This document shows positions 1 through 7,612 of a DNA stretch of 64,000 nucleotides, piece by piece. Under the pieces are notes generated by a model, which was not told the DNA's origin, ran no database searches, and saw nothing but the letters and a program-made list of their open reading frames with translations. Origin of the DNA: Fodinibacter sp963833495 (GTDB lineage: Bacteria; Actinomycetota; Actinomycetes; Actinomycetales; Dermatophilaceae); NCBI GenBank assembly GCA_963833495.1, contig CAWHYJ010000017.1, forward strand, positions 70,030-134,029, read 5' to 3'. Every line of letters starts with the position of its first letter. The first letter of the stretch is position 1. Position numbers and translations under genes: made by a program.

Positions 1-345
1 ATCCTCGCCGTGCTCGTCACCAGCGCGCTGCGGGTGCGCTCGGGTCTGACCGCGCTCATCGTGGCGGTGGCCGTCATCGCCACCGGCGCACTGTGGTGGG
101 CCGGCTCGCCGCAGCTGCAGGCGCAGGTGGTCGTCGGCGGAGGCCTGGTGCTCATCGTCGGCGCCTGGCGCCACCTCGGCGCGGTGGTCGCCGCGGCGGA
201 CCCCGCCGTGAGCGACCCGGGGGTGCTGGCGCGGCTGACCCGCGTGCCCCGAGCGGTCTGGAACACCAGCTTCGCCGTCATGCTCGCGTGGGCCAGCTGG
301 CTCGCCGGGACCGCGGTGCTCGACGCGTCCGGCGCCCTGCACTGA
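1..345 (+). CDS. M50B-like membrane peptidase, C-terminal part (partial)
   Basis: The frame is open from the first base of the window, so the true start lies upstream and only the last 114 codons are seen. The fragment has two or three hydrophobic segments (about residues 16-34, 38-56 and 88-108). Between them is a stretch containing AADPAVSDPGVLARLTRVP. This layout, with an SD-x-x-LARLT-like stretch before the last helix, resembles the end of actinobacterial M50B-like integral membrane peptidases (PF13398), as far as I recognise the family. The zinc-binding HExxH part would lie outside the window, so catalytic competence cannot be judged. Any unrelated multi-pass membrane protein is the alternative. 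Confidence 0.55.
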   Translation: MLAVLVTSALRVRSGLTALIVAVAVIATGALWWAGSPQLQAQVVVGGGLVLIVGAWRHLGAVVAAADPAVSDPGVLARLTRVPRAVWNTSFAVMLAWASWLAGTAVLDASGALH

Positions 346-397
346 GCCGCGCGGCGTAGGCTCCGGCACGACGACGAGCCCACCCCGAGGAGCCACC

Positions 398-802
398 GTG
401 CCCGCTCGCAACGCCTACACGACCGACGAGATCGAGGCCTGTCGCGACAGCTGCGACGCCCTGCTCGCCGTCTGGGCCGCCAACGACGTGCTCGACAGCA
501 CCCTCGAGAGCCTGGTGTTCGTGCAGGCCGTCGTGGTGCTCGACGCGTGGTTCGCCCACCGCGACCGCGACCTCGAGGGCGACGACGGGAACCCGATGAA
601 CGAGGTGCGCGTGATCGCCGACTCGGTGGTCGGCAACGCCGGCACGCTGCGGGTGCAGGAGCCGATCCGCTGGGCGCCCGAGCGCACCGTGCTCCGGTTC
701 GCCGTCGGCGACGAGGTCGAGCTGACCGCGAACGGCTTCGAGCGGCTGGCCGCGGCCTACCTCGCCGCGATCGAGAACACCTACCTCTTGATCCGCGGCT
801 GA
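398..802 (+). CDS. Small protein of unknown function
   Basis: A 134-residue soluble protein that I do not recognise. The GTG start is chosen because GAGGAG lies six bases upstream. There is no signal peptide or membrane helix. The sequence is acidic and mostly helical by eye, with a central stretch rich in Asp and Arg (HRDRDLEGDDGNP) and a C-terminal helix ending in IENTYLLIRG. Its last 22 bases overlap, tail to tail, the end of the minus-strand IclR gene, so the two transcripts converge. It is probably a real gene because codon use (strong third-position GC) matches its neighbours and the ribosome binding site is good. No function can be assigned. Confidence 0.6.
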   Translation: MPARNAYTTDEIEACRDSCDALLAVWAANDVLDSTLESLVFVQAVVVLDAWFAHRDRDLEGDDGNPMNEVRVIADSVVGNAGTLRVQEPIRWAPERTVLRFAVGDEVELTANGFERLAAAYLAAIENTYLLIRG

Positions 803-1599
803 GCCACCTCGACGTGCGGCCGGCGCTGCCAGAGCGCCCAGTCCTCACTCACCTCGGCCGCCGTGCGCTGCAGCATCGGCAGCAGCTCGTCGCGCAGCCG
901 CTCGGTCGTGGTCTCGGCCGCGTGCACGGTGATGTTCATGGCGGCCCGCACCGCGCCGGTGCCATCGCGCACGGGCACCGCCACCGAGCGAACCCCGGGC
1001 GCCAGCTCCTCGTCGGCCAGGGCCCAGCCGCGGGCGCGTACCCGGGCGAGCTCCTCGTCGAGGTCGGCCCTCCCACGCACCACGTACGGGACGAGACCGG
1101 CACGGCTGGGCGTGGCGAGCACGGCATCCAGCGCCTCCGGGTCGAGCGACGCGAGCAGCACCTTGCCCTGCGAGGTGGGTGGAGCGGGGAACCGGGTGCC
1201 CACCTCGACGCGCAGCGCGATGATCTTGGGCACCGACACCCGCGCGACGTAGACGATGTCGGACCCGTCGAGCTGGGCCATCGACGAGCTCTCGCCGGTG
1301 CGGCCGACGAGGGCCTCGAGGCGGGGCCGGGCGATCTCCCAGAGTCCGAGCGACGCGACGTAGGCGGTGCCCAGGGTCAGCACCCTCGGCGTGAGCGCGA
1401 ACTGGCCGTCACGTGACCGCACGTAGCCGAGCTCCTCGAGGGTGAGCAGCAGGCGGCGGGCCGTGGGCCGGGCGAGCCCGGTGGCGTGCGCGACCTCGCT
1501 GAGCGACATCTCGGGTCGCTCGCGGTCGAAGCAGGCGATGACGTCCAGCCCGCGCGCCAGTGCCTCGACGAAGTCGGGTCCCTGACCACGTCCGGCCAT
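781..1599 (-). CDS. IclR family transcriptional regulator
   Basis: A 272-residue regulator with the IclR layout. The N-terminal winged helix-turn-helix is at about residues 15-70 (SLSEVAHATGLARPTARRLL), followed by a C-terminal effector domain containing GxTGESSSMAQL, the SQGKVLLA stretch, and the late EELAPGVRSVAVPV block typical of PcaR/PobR-like members. The start is taken at ATG 1599. An in-frame upstream GTG at 1614 is less likely because it would add only a glycine-rich tail. The gene follows the amidohydrolase gene on the same strand after 34 bases, so both are probably co-transcribed. Family members often control aromatic catabolism. The neighbouring ring-cleavage cluster and paired palindromes at 3140 and 3297 make it the likely local regulator (inference). 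Confidence 0.9.
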   Translation of the reverse strand: MAGRGQGPDFVEALARGLDVIACFDRERPEMSLSEVAHATGLARPTARRLLLTLEELGYVRSRDGQFALTPRVLTLGTAYVASLGLWEIARPRLEALVGRTGESSSMAQLDGSDIVYVARVSVPKIIALRVEVGTRFPAPPTSQGKVLLASLDPEALDAVLATPSRAGLVPYVVRGRADLDEELARVRARGWALADEELAPGVRSVAVPVRDGTGAVRAAMNITVHAAETTTERLRDELLPMLQRTAAEVSEDWALWQRRPHVEVAQPRIKR

Positions 1600-1633
1600 G
1601 GCGCCTCCCCCCACTCTCGCGATCGTCGGGGGG

Positions 1634-3118
1634 TCAGTCGTCCTCGCCGGCCCCGGGCTCGCCGAAGACCGTACCGCGGGCCCGCGTGGTGTCCGTGCGG
1701 AACTCCGTGTACTGGTACGGGTTGTCGAGCACCTTGTCGTCGTCGTCCTCCGGCAGGGCCGGGTTCATGCCGGCCGTCCAGGCCTCCGCGCCCATCTCGC
1801 CGACGAGGTGCTCGACGGTCGCCTCGGCCCGGCGCCGCAGGGCGGCCAGGTCGACGCCGACCAGCTCGCCCTCGTGCTTGACGACCCGGCCGTCGACGAG
1901 CACCGTGTGCACGTCGCCGCGCTGGGCCTGGAACGCGACGTGGCCGTAGGGGTTGAGCAGCGGGAACGACACCGGCGAGCGGTCGTTGCGGATCAGCACG
2001 ACGTCGGCCTTGGCGCCCGGCACCAGGCGGCCGATCTCGTCGCGGCCCAGTGCCCGGGCACCGCCCCGGGTGGCCCAGTCGACGACGTGCTCGGCCCGCA
2101 GGTGCACGTTGGTGACCGTGTCGCCGGCTGCGTGCGCCTCGAGGTGCTCGCGAGATCGGTCGGCGCCGAGCGTGGTGCGCATCGCGGAGAAGAGGTCACC
2201 GCTCCACCACACGCTGGTGTCCATCGACAGTGACACCGGGATGTCGTGCTTGCGCAGCTGCCAGGTGGGAGGGTAGCCCTGTCCCGCACTCTGTTCCGAC
2301 TCGGTCGACACCGAGGCCGACCCACCGGTGGCGGCGATGCGGTGGTAGGAGTCGGTCGACAGGGTGGCGGCGTGCACGTAGACGCTGCGCTCGTCCATGA
2401 AGCCGTTCTCGTGCATCAGCCGGATGCCGTCGTCGTTCGTCGCGCCCCAGACGCCCGCGTGTGTCGTGACCGGGAGGTCGAGCTCACGGGCCACCTCGAA
2501 GGCCGGGCGCTCCGGGAAAGCGGGGTCGCCGGTGACGTCGAAGGCGAGCTGCCAGCCGTAGAGGTCGCCGCGGCGGCGCTCGAGGAACGAGCGCACTGCC
2601 GGGTCGGCCGTCCACTCCCACGGGCCGGCCTGGATGTTGCCGTAGGCCAGCACGAAGCGGCCGGGCACGCCGCTCAGCGCGTCGACCGCGGCCTCGGCGT
2701 GCTCCACCGTCTGCAGGCCGTGCGACCAGTCGACGGTGGTGGTGACCCCGGCCTCCAGGGCCTCCCACGCCGACAGCAGGTTGCCGGTGTGCACGTCCTC
2801 CGGCCGGAAGCGGCGGCCGTGCTCGAGGTAGTACCAGACGAAGTACTGGGTGAGGGTCCAGTCGGCGCCGTAGCCGCGCATGGCGGTCTGCCACATGTGG
2901 CGGTGCGTGTCGACCATGCCGGGCATGACGATGCCGCCGGTCGCGTCGATCTCGAGGGCACCGTCGGGGGCGGTGAGCCCTGGCCCGACCTCGGCGACGC
3001 GGTCGCCGACCACGAGCACGTCCGCCCCGGTCAGCACGCGGTGCTGGTCGTCCATCGTGAGCACCGTGGCGTTGCGGAACAGCACCGGCCGGCCGGCGGC
3101 CACCTCGTCGTGAGCCAT
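1634..3118 (-). CDS. Amidohydrolase (AtzA/TrzN/8-oxoguanine-deaminase-like)
   Basis: A 494-residue cytosolic metal-dependent hydrolase of the amidohydrolase superfamily, subgroup of guanine, cytosine and triazine deaminases or chlorohydrolases. Visible metal-site signatures are DTHRHMW (His72, His74), TTHAGVWG near residue 218, VHAATLS near 252 and LSMDTSVWW near 300. The C-terminus has the usual closing beta-sandwich (GAKADVVLI, VLVDGRVVKHEGELVG). ATG 3118 is preceded by GAGAAGG. The gene is divergent from the CoA-transferase/dioxygenase operon, with a palindrome 22 bases upstream. The substrate is unknown. Removal of an amino or halogen group from a heterocyclic or aromatic compound feeding the neighbouring pathway is an inference from context. 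Related proteins are often annotated as 8-oxoguanine deaminase, but I cannot distinguish this from sequence alone. Confidence 0.85.
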   Translation of the reverse strand: MAHDEVAAGRPVLFRNATVLTMDDQHRVLTGADVLVVGDRVAEVGPGLTAPDGALEIDATGGIVMPGMVDTHRHMWQTAMRGYGADWTLTQYFVWYYLEHGRRFRPEDVHTGNLLSAWEALEAGVTTTVDWSHGLQTVEHAEAAVDALSGVPGRFVLAYGNIQAGPWEWTADPAVRSFLERRRGDLYGWQLAFDVTGDPAFPERPAFEVARELDLPVTTHAGVWGATNDDGIRLMHENGFMDERSVYVHAATLSTDSYHRIAATGGSASVSTESEQSAGQGYPPTWQLRKHDIPVSLSMDTSVWWSGDLFSAMRTTLGADRSREHLEAHAAGDTVTNVHLRAEHVVDWATRGGARALGRDEIGRLVPGAKADVVLIRNDRSPVSFPLLNPYGHVAFQAQRGDVHTVLVDGRVVKHEGELVGVDLAALRRRAEATVEHLVGEMGAEAWTAGMNPALPEDDDDKVLDNPYQYTEFRTDTTRARGTVFGEPGAGEDD

Positions 3119-3139
3119 GACCTTCTCCCGTTCAACGTT

Positions 3140-3153
3140 CGGACGGATGTCCG
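3140..3153. promoter_or_regulatory. Palindrome CGGAC-N4-GTCCG, copy 1 (candidate IclR operator)
   Basis: A perfect inverted repeat with arms CGGAC and GTCCG and a four-base spacer, 22 bases upstream of the amidohydrolase start. A second palindrome, GACGGA-TG-TCCGTC, is nested over 3142-3155. The same arms and spacer length recur at 3297-3310 near the opposite promoter. Binding by the adjacent IclR protein is inferred. Confidence 0.5.
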
Positions 3154-3296
3154 TCTAGCGGCATCCGGATGTCGACGCCCACTGTCCGCGCGCCGTGCTG
3201 CGCCTGTCAAGACCCTCGCCGAAAGGCGCTGATCGCCCCCCTGATGCGCTTGACAGGGCGGCGCTGGCACGCTGAGACTCGAGGGCACCGGAGTCG

Positions 3297-3310
3297 CGGA
3301 CACCTGTCCG
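3297..3310. promoter_or_regulatory. Palindrome CGGAC-N4-GTCCG, copy 2 (candidate IclR operator)
   Basis: Same arms and same four-base spacing as the copy at 3140-3153. Here the arms extend to GCGGACA/TGTCCGC over 3296-3311. It lies 31 bases before the ATG of the CoA-transferase gene. A lone half-site (TGTCCG) occurs near 3183. Confidence 0.5.
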
Positions 3311-3341
3311 CAGCGGCGGCGAGCGATAGGAGGTGGTCGGC

Positions 3342-4523
3342 ATGGCAGCGCCCTCCGGGCCCCTGTCCGGCCTGCTCGTCGCCGACTTCTCGCGCATCCT
3401 CGCCGGCCCCTACTCCACCATGCTGCTCGCCGACCTCGGCGCCGAGGTGGTCAAGGTCGAGTCGCCGGCCGGCGACGACACCCGCACCTGGAGCCCCCCG
3501 CTGCGCGACGGCGTCTCGACCTACTACCTCGGCGTCAACCGCAACAAGCGCTCGGTGGCGCTCGACCTCAAGGACGACACCGACCTCGCCGCCGCGCGCG
3601 AGCTCGCCCAACGGGCCGACGTGCTGGTCGAGAACTTCAAGCCCGGCGGCCTGGCCCGGTTCGGCCTCGACTACGCCAGCGTCTCGGCCGGCAACCCCCG
3701 CATCGTCTACGCCTCGATCAGCGGCTTCGGCAGCGGGCCGGGCGGGCGCGACCTGCCCGGCTACGACCTCATGGTGCAGGCCATCTCGGGGCTGATGAGC
3801 CTGACCGGCAGCCCCGACGGGCCGCCCTACCGGGCCGGCATCTCGGTGTTCGACGTCATGGCCGGGCTGCACGCCACCATCGGCGTGCTCGCCGCCCTCA
3901 ACGCGCGCCACGAGACCGGTCGCGGCCAGCACGTCGAGGTCAACCTGCTCTCGTCGGCGCTGTCCGGGCTGGTCAACCAGTCCAGCGCCTTCGTCGCCGG
4001 GGGCGTCATCCCGAACCGGATGGGCAACAGCCACCCCAGCCTGTTCCCCTACGAGCCGCTGCCCTGCTCCGACGGCGACCTGATCATCACCGCCGGCAAC
4101 AACGGCCAGTTCCGCCGGCTCGTCGAGGTGCTCGACCTGCCCGAGCTGGCCGACGACCCCCGCTTCCGCGGCAACGAGGACCGCACCGCGAACCGTGACG
4201 CGCTGCGTCCCCTGCTCGTCGAGCGCCTCGCCACGCGCACGACCATGGAGTGGTTCGAGGTGATCACCGCGGCCGGCGTGCCGTGCGGCCCGATCAACAC
4301 CATCGACGGCGGGGTCGCGTTCGCCGAGTCGGTCGGGCTCGACCCGGTGGTCTCGGTGGGCGAGGGTGCCAGCGCCGTGCCGTCGGTGCGCCACCCCATC
4401 CGGCTGTCCGAGACGCCGGCCGACTACCGGCTGCCCCCGCCCGGGCTCGACGAGCACGGCGCCGAGATCCGGCGGTGGCTCGCCCAGCCGGCCACCCGCA
4501 GCAACGAGGAGCGCGACGCATGA
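3342..4523 (+). CDS. CaiB/BaiF family (class III) CoA-transferase
   Basis: A 393-residue enzyme that moves CoA between carboxylic acids. It shows the family N-terminus (DFSRILAGPYSTMLLADLG), the VKVESPAGDDTR stretch, the motif LPGYDLMVQ carrying the expected catalytic Asp, and a C-terminal part with GVPCGPINTI. ATG 3342 is chosen over GTG 3333 because AGGAGGTGG lies just before it and overlaps the GTG. It is the first gene of a tight operon; its stop overlaps the next start by four bases (ATGA). The next gene is citryl-CoA-lyase-like, so the likely job is making the CoA ester that the lyase then cleaves (inference). The acid substrate cannot be read from sequence. Confidence 0.9.
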   Translation: MAAPSGPLSGLLVADFSRILAGPYSTMLLADLGAEVVKVESPAGDDTRTWSPPLRDGVSTYYLGVNRNKRSVALDLKDDTDLAAARELAQRADVLVENFKPGGLARFGLDYASVSAGNPRIVYASISGFGSGPGGRDLPGYDLMVQAISGLMSLTGSPDGPPYRAGISVFDVMAGLHATIGVLAALNARHETGRGQHVEVNLLSSALSGLVNQSSAFVAGGVIPNRMGNSHPSLFPYEPLPCSDGDLIITAGNNGQFRRLVEVLDLPELADDPRFRGNEDRTANRDALRPLLVERLATRTTMEWFEVITAAGVPCGPINTIDGGVAFAESVGLDPVVSVGEGASAVPSVRHPIRLSETPADYRLPPPGLDEHGAEIRRWLAQPATRSNEERDA

Positions 4524-5305
4524 CGACCTACCCCACCTCGCTGGGCACCTCGAGCGCCGACGAGATCCGCCTCCTCGGCCAGGACCTCACCGCCGACCTG
4601 ATGGGCAAGGTCGGCTTCGGCGAGCTGGCCTTCTGGCTGGTGGCGATGCGCCGGCCGACCCCCTCCGAGACAAGGGTTTTCGAGGCAGTGCTCGTGGCCC
4701 TGGCCGACCACGGCTTCACCCCCACCGCCATCGCGGCCCGGCTCACCTACCTCTCCGCTCCCGACTCGCTCCAGGGCGCGCTGGCCGCCGGGCTGCTCGG
4801 CGGCGGGTCGCGCTTCCTGGGGGTCACCGAGGACTGCGGCGCCTTCCTCGACGCCGTGGTCACCGACCTCGGTGAAGACCTCCCCGAGACCGACGAGCAG
4901 TGGGATGCCGTGGCGCTGGACGCGGTGCGCCGCACCAAGGAGGCCGGCCGCTACGTGCCGGGCCTGGGTCACCCGGTGCACAAGGACGGCGACCCACGCA
5001 CCCCGGTGCTGATCGGCATCGCGCACGAGGAGGGCCTGCGCGGCCCGCACCTGCGGCTGTTCGAGGCCGTCGGGCGGGTGCACGAGCAGGTGCTCGGGAG
5101 ACGCTTGCCGCTCAACGGCGCCGGGGTGTGCGGAGCCGCCCTGGCCGACCTCGGGCTGCCGGTCGAGATGCTGCGCGGGTTCGCGCTGCTGGCCCGCGCC
5201 GCCGGGCTGCTCGGACAGCTCGCGGAGGAGCGTCGCCGCCCGATCGGCATGGACGTCTACCTCGCGGTCGACCGCAACGCCGAGTACGTCGACCCCCAGT
5301 CCTGA
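4520..5305 (+). CDS. Citryl-CoA lyase-like protein (citrate synthase fold)
   Basis: A 261-residue protein of the citrate synthase superfamily (PF00285), much shorter than true citrate synthases (about 370-430), as is usual for stand-alone citryl-CoA-lyase-like proteins. The diagnostic block GLGHPVHKDGDPR corresponds to the GxGHxxYKxxDPR active-site segment of citrate synthase, and RRPIGMDVYLAVDR lies near the C-terminus. ATG 4520 overlaps the previous stop. Family chemistry is reversible C-C cleavage of a 3-hydroxy-3-carboxyacyl-CoA to acetyl-CoA plus a 2-oxoacid. Its place between a CoA-transferase and a ring-cleavage dioxygenase suggests that it cleaves a CoA-activated ring-cleavage product rather than citrate. 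That step is inference and, as far as I know, not a standard textbook route. Confidence 0.8.
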   Translation: MTTYPTSLGTSSADEIRLLGQDLTADLMGKVGFGELAFWLVAMRRPTPSETRVFEAVLVALADHGFTPTAIAARLTYLSAPDSLQGALAAGLLGGGSRFLGVTEDCGAFLDAVVTDLGEDLPETDEQWDAVALDAVRRTKEAGRYVPGLGHPVHKDGDPRTPVLIGIAHEEGLRGPHLRLFEAVGRVHEQVLGRRLPLNGAGVCGAALADLGLPVEMLRGFALLARAAGLLGQLAEERRRPIGMDVYLAVDRNAEYVDPQS

Positions 5306-5323
5306 CCCCGAGAGGAACCGCCC

Positions 5324-6187
5324 ATGGCACAGGTCGTCGCCGTCATCGCCTCGACGCACCACCCGTTCTACTACCGCGCGAGCACGGCTGTGGGAGAGGA
5401 GCGCCCACCGTTCGCCGACGAGTGGGTCGCCAAGATCGAGCGGTTCCGCGAGACGCTGACCCGGGCCCGGCCCGACGTGCTGGTGATGGTCGGCAGCGAC
5501 CACTTCCACCAGCTCTGGCTCGACAACATGCCCCAGTTCCTCGTGGGCAAGGCGCCCGTCTACGACGCCAACTGGTACAACGAGGAGCGCGAGTTCGGGC
5601 TGCCGAAGTTCCGGCTCGACGGCCACGAGGAGCTCTCGTCGCACATCCTGCGCGGAGGTCTGGACTCCGGCTTCGACCTCGCCTTCAGCAACGAGCTGCG
5701 CATCGACCACTCGATCACCTGCCCGATCATCACCCTGCGCCCGCAGGCCGACCTGCCGATCGTGCCGATCTACACCAACATCTTCGCGCCGCCGCTGCCC
5801 CAGCCGAAGCGCTTCGTCGAGCTCGGGAAGCAGATCCGCACCCTCGTCGAGTCGTGGCCCAGCGACCAGCGGGTCGCCATCATCGGCACCGGGCACCTCT
5901 CGCTCGAGCTCGGCGGGCCACGCCAGTTCGGCCCGCACGGCCCCGACCCCGAGTTCGACCACCGCGCCGTGCAGTGGATCGCCAACGGCGACCTCGACGG
6001 CTGCCTGCGCGAGGTGAGCCTGGACAGCCTGCACCAGCCCGGCAACGCCACCCACGGCTTCATGGACTTCATGCTGATGATGGGCGTGGCCGGCGAGAAC
6101 GCCAAGGCCGACCACGTCGACTCCCTCGACCTCTTCCACACGATGGAGGCCTACTTCACCTGGTACCCGAACGGAGCGCCGGCATGA
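5324..6187 (+). CDS. Extradiol dioxygenase, LigB-type catalytic subunit
   Basis: A 287-residue class III extradiol ring-cleavage dioxygenase subunit (LigB superfamily, PF02900), which opens a catecholic or gallate-like ring beside its vicinal hydroxyls using non-haem Fe(II). Iron-ligand candidates match the LigB pattern: His12 in STHHPFYY and His60/His62 in GSDHFHQ; a late Glu ligand is expected but I did not place it with certainty. The sequence also has GTGHLSLELGGPR, typical of protocatechuate 4,5-dioxygenase and gallate dioxygenase relatives. AGAGGAA precedes ATG 5324. The stop overlaps the start of the alpha-type subunit by four bases, which supports a two-subunit enzyme. Substrate not assigned. 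Confidence 0.85.
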   Translation: MAQVVAVIASTHHPFYYRASTAVGEERPPFADEWVAKIERFRETLTRARPDVLVMVGSDHFHQLWLDNMPQFLVGKAPVYDANWYNEEREFGLPKFRLDGHEELSSHILRGGLDSGFDLAFSNELRIDHSITCPIITLRPQADLPIVPIYTNIFAPPLPQPKRFVELGKQIRTLVESWPSDQRVAIIGTGHLSLELGGPRQFGPHGPDPEFDHRAVQWIANGDLDGCLREVSLDSLHQPGNATHGFMDFMLMMGVAGENAKADHVDSLDLFHTMEAYFTWYPNGAPA

Positions 6188-6546
6188 GCAAGTACCTGCT
6201 GAACAAGTTCCTGTTCACGGTCGACCGCGACCCCGACCTCGTCGAGCGCTACCGCACCGACCCGGCCGGGCTCGTCGCGTGGTGGGAGGAGACCCAGGCC
6301 AACCGCATCCTCAACGTGCCCGAGGCCGAGGCCAGCACCTGGCTCTCCTTCGACGACGCCGAGCGCGAGGCCCTCGTGACGCACGACCACGTCGCTCTGT
6401 TCGGGATGGGGGCCCACCCGTTCCTCACGCTCACCCTCTTCATCGCCATGTTCGAGCGCGACCACCCCGAGCCGCTGTCGTACCAGAAGGGCTACGGCGC
6501 CGCCCTGGCCCACCTGTCGCTGCCCTACCCCGACATCGCCACCTGA
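6184..6546 (+). CDS. Extradiol dioxygenase, LigA-type small subunit
   Basis: A 120-residue, all-helical protein resembling the alpha chain of protocatechuate 4,5-dioxygenase (LigA, PF07746): KYLLNKFLFTVDRD at the N-terminus, a middle region with LSFDDAEREALVTHD, then GMGAHPFLTLTLF. In the characterised LigAB enzyme the small chain closes the active site of LigB. ATG 6184 overlaps the catalytic-subunit stop by four bases, so the two chains are translationally coupled and probably made in equal amounts. The separate subunits distinguish this enzyme from fused gallate dioxygenases. Confidence 0.8.
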   Translation: MSKYLLNKFLFTVDRDPDLVERYRTDPAGLVAWWEETQANRILNVPEAEASTWLSFDDAEREALVTHDHVALFGMGAHPFLTLTLFIAMFERDHPEPLSYQKGYGAALAHLSLPYPDIAT

Positions 6547-6550
6547 GCCG

Positions 6551-7528
6551 GTGCGCGCCGCAACCCTGACCGCCCACGGCCGGCCACCCGAGGTGCTCGA
6601 CCGCGACGACCCGGTGCCCGCCGCCGGCCAGCTTCTCGTCGCGGTGACCGCCGTGCCGATCACGCCGCTCGACCTGCTCTGCGCCACCGGGACCTCCTAC
6701 TTCGGGCCACCGGCACTGCCCTACGTTCCCGGCGTGCAGGCGGTCGGGGTGGTGCGCGAGGGGCCGGCCGGGCTCGTCGGCCGCCGGGTGTGGTTCCCCA
6801 CCACCGCCGGGATGGCGCCCGGTGACGGCGGGATGGCCGAGCTCGCAGTCGCCGCAACGGAGTCGGCCGTGGTCATCGAGGTCGACGTCCCCGACACCGC
6901 GGTCGCGGCCCTGGGCCTGTCGGCCGTGGCAGCGTGGGAGGTGCTCGAGGGGCGCGCCGCGCTGCGCCCCGGAGAGACGGTGCTCGTGCTGGGGGCCGGG
7001 GGTGTCGTCGGCCAGGTCGCCGTGCAGGCCGCCCGGCTGCTCGGCGGGGGCCGGGTCGTCGCGGCGGCGCGGTCCACCGTCGCGCTGGAGCAGGCCACGG
7101 CATCCGGCGCGGATGCCGTGGTCCACCTGGGCGCCGAGCCGGACGCCGCAGCGCTCGCCGAGCGGCTCCGTGACGCGTGCGGCGGCTCGGCCGATGTCGT
7201 CGTCGACCCGCTGGCCGGCATCCCGGGCACGGCCGGGGCGCTGGTGCTGGCCACCGGCGGGCGCCTGGTCAACCTCGGCAGCGCCGCGGGGCGGTCGCTG
7301 TCGGTCGACTCGGCCGCCCTGCGGAGCCGGTCGGCCGCGGTGCTGGGCTACACCAACACCTCCCTCACCGACGCCCGGCGGCGTGAGGTGTTCGGCACCG
7401 TGCTCGCGCACGCCGCCGCCGGCCGCCTCGAGGTCACCCACGACGTCGTGCCGCTCGCCGGTGCACCGGCCGCCTGGGAGAGCGTCGCCCGCGGCACGGC
7501 ATCCCGGCGCGTGGTCGTCACCCCCTGA
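6551..7528 (+). CDS. MDR family NAD(P)H oxidoreductase (quinone-reductase-like)
   Basis: A 325-residue medium-chain dehydrogenase/reductase. The N-terminal GroES-like half is followed by a Rossmann half with LGAGGVVGQVAVQ near residues 145-157. The cysteine and histidine ligands expected of the zinc enzymes are not evident, so a zinc-independent quinone or enoyl reductase is more likely than an alcohol dehydrogenase. GTG 6551 follows the previous stop by four bases, placing it last in the CoA-transferase/lyase/dioxygenase operon. A plausible role is reduction of an unsaturated ring-cleavage intermediate (inference). Confidence 0.85.
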   Translation: MRAATLTAHGRPPEVLDRDDPVPAAGQLLVAVTAVPITPLDLLCATGTSYFGPPALPYVPGVQAVGVVREGPAGLVGRRVWFPTTAGMAPGDGGMAELAVAATESAVVIEVDVPDTAVAALGLSAVAAWEVLEGRAALRPGETVLVLGAGGVVGQVAVQAARLLGGGRVVAAARSTVALEQATASGADAVVHLGAEPDAAALAERLRDACGGSADVVVDPLAGIPGTAGALVLATGGRLVNLGSAAGRSLSVDSAALRSRSAAVLGYTNTSLTDARRREVFGTVLAHAAAGRLEVTHDVVPLAGAPAAWESVARGTASRRVVVTP

Positions 7529-7551
7529 CCGGCATCCGGGGAGGGAACGAC

Positions 7552-7581
7552 GACGGGGCGGGCCCGAAGGCCCACCCCGTC
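7552..7581. terminator. Hairpin terminator between convergent genes
   Basis: Arms GACGGGGCGGGCC and GGCCCACCCCGTC, 13 bases each with one mismatch, close on a CGAA tetraloop. It lies between the end of the MDR gene (plus) and the end of the nuclease gene (minus) and could serve both. No T-run follows, as is common in high-GC actinobacteria. Confidence 0.6.
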
Positions 7582-7612
7582 ACCAGTGCAGCCGCCCGTC
7601 ACGGGCGGCAGC

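Noticed and set aside
4424..6139. Long minus-strand frame opposite the lyase and dioxygenase genes
   Set aside because: The predicted product is low-complexity and Val/Gly/His-rich, while the plus strand carries conserved enzymes with coupled starts.
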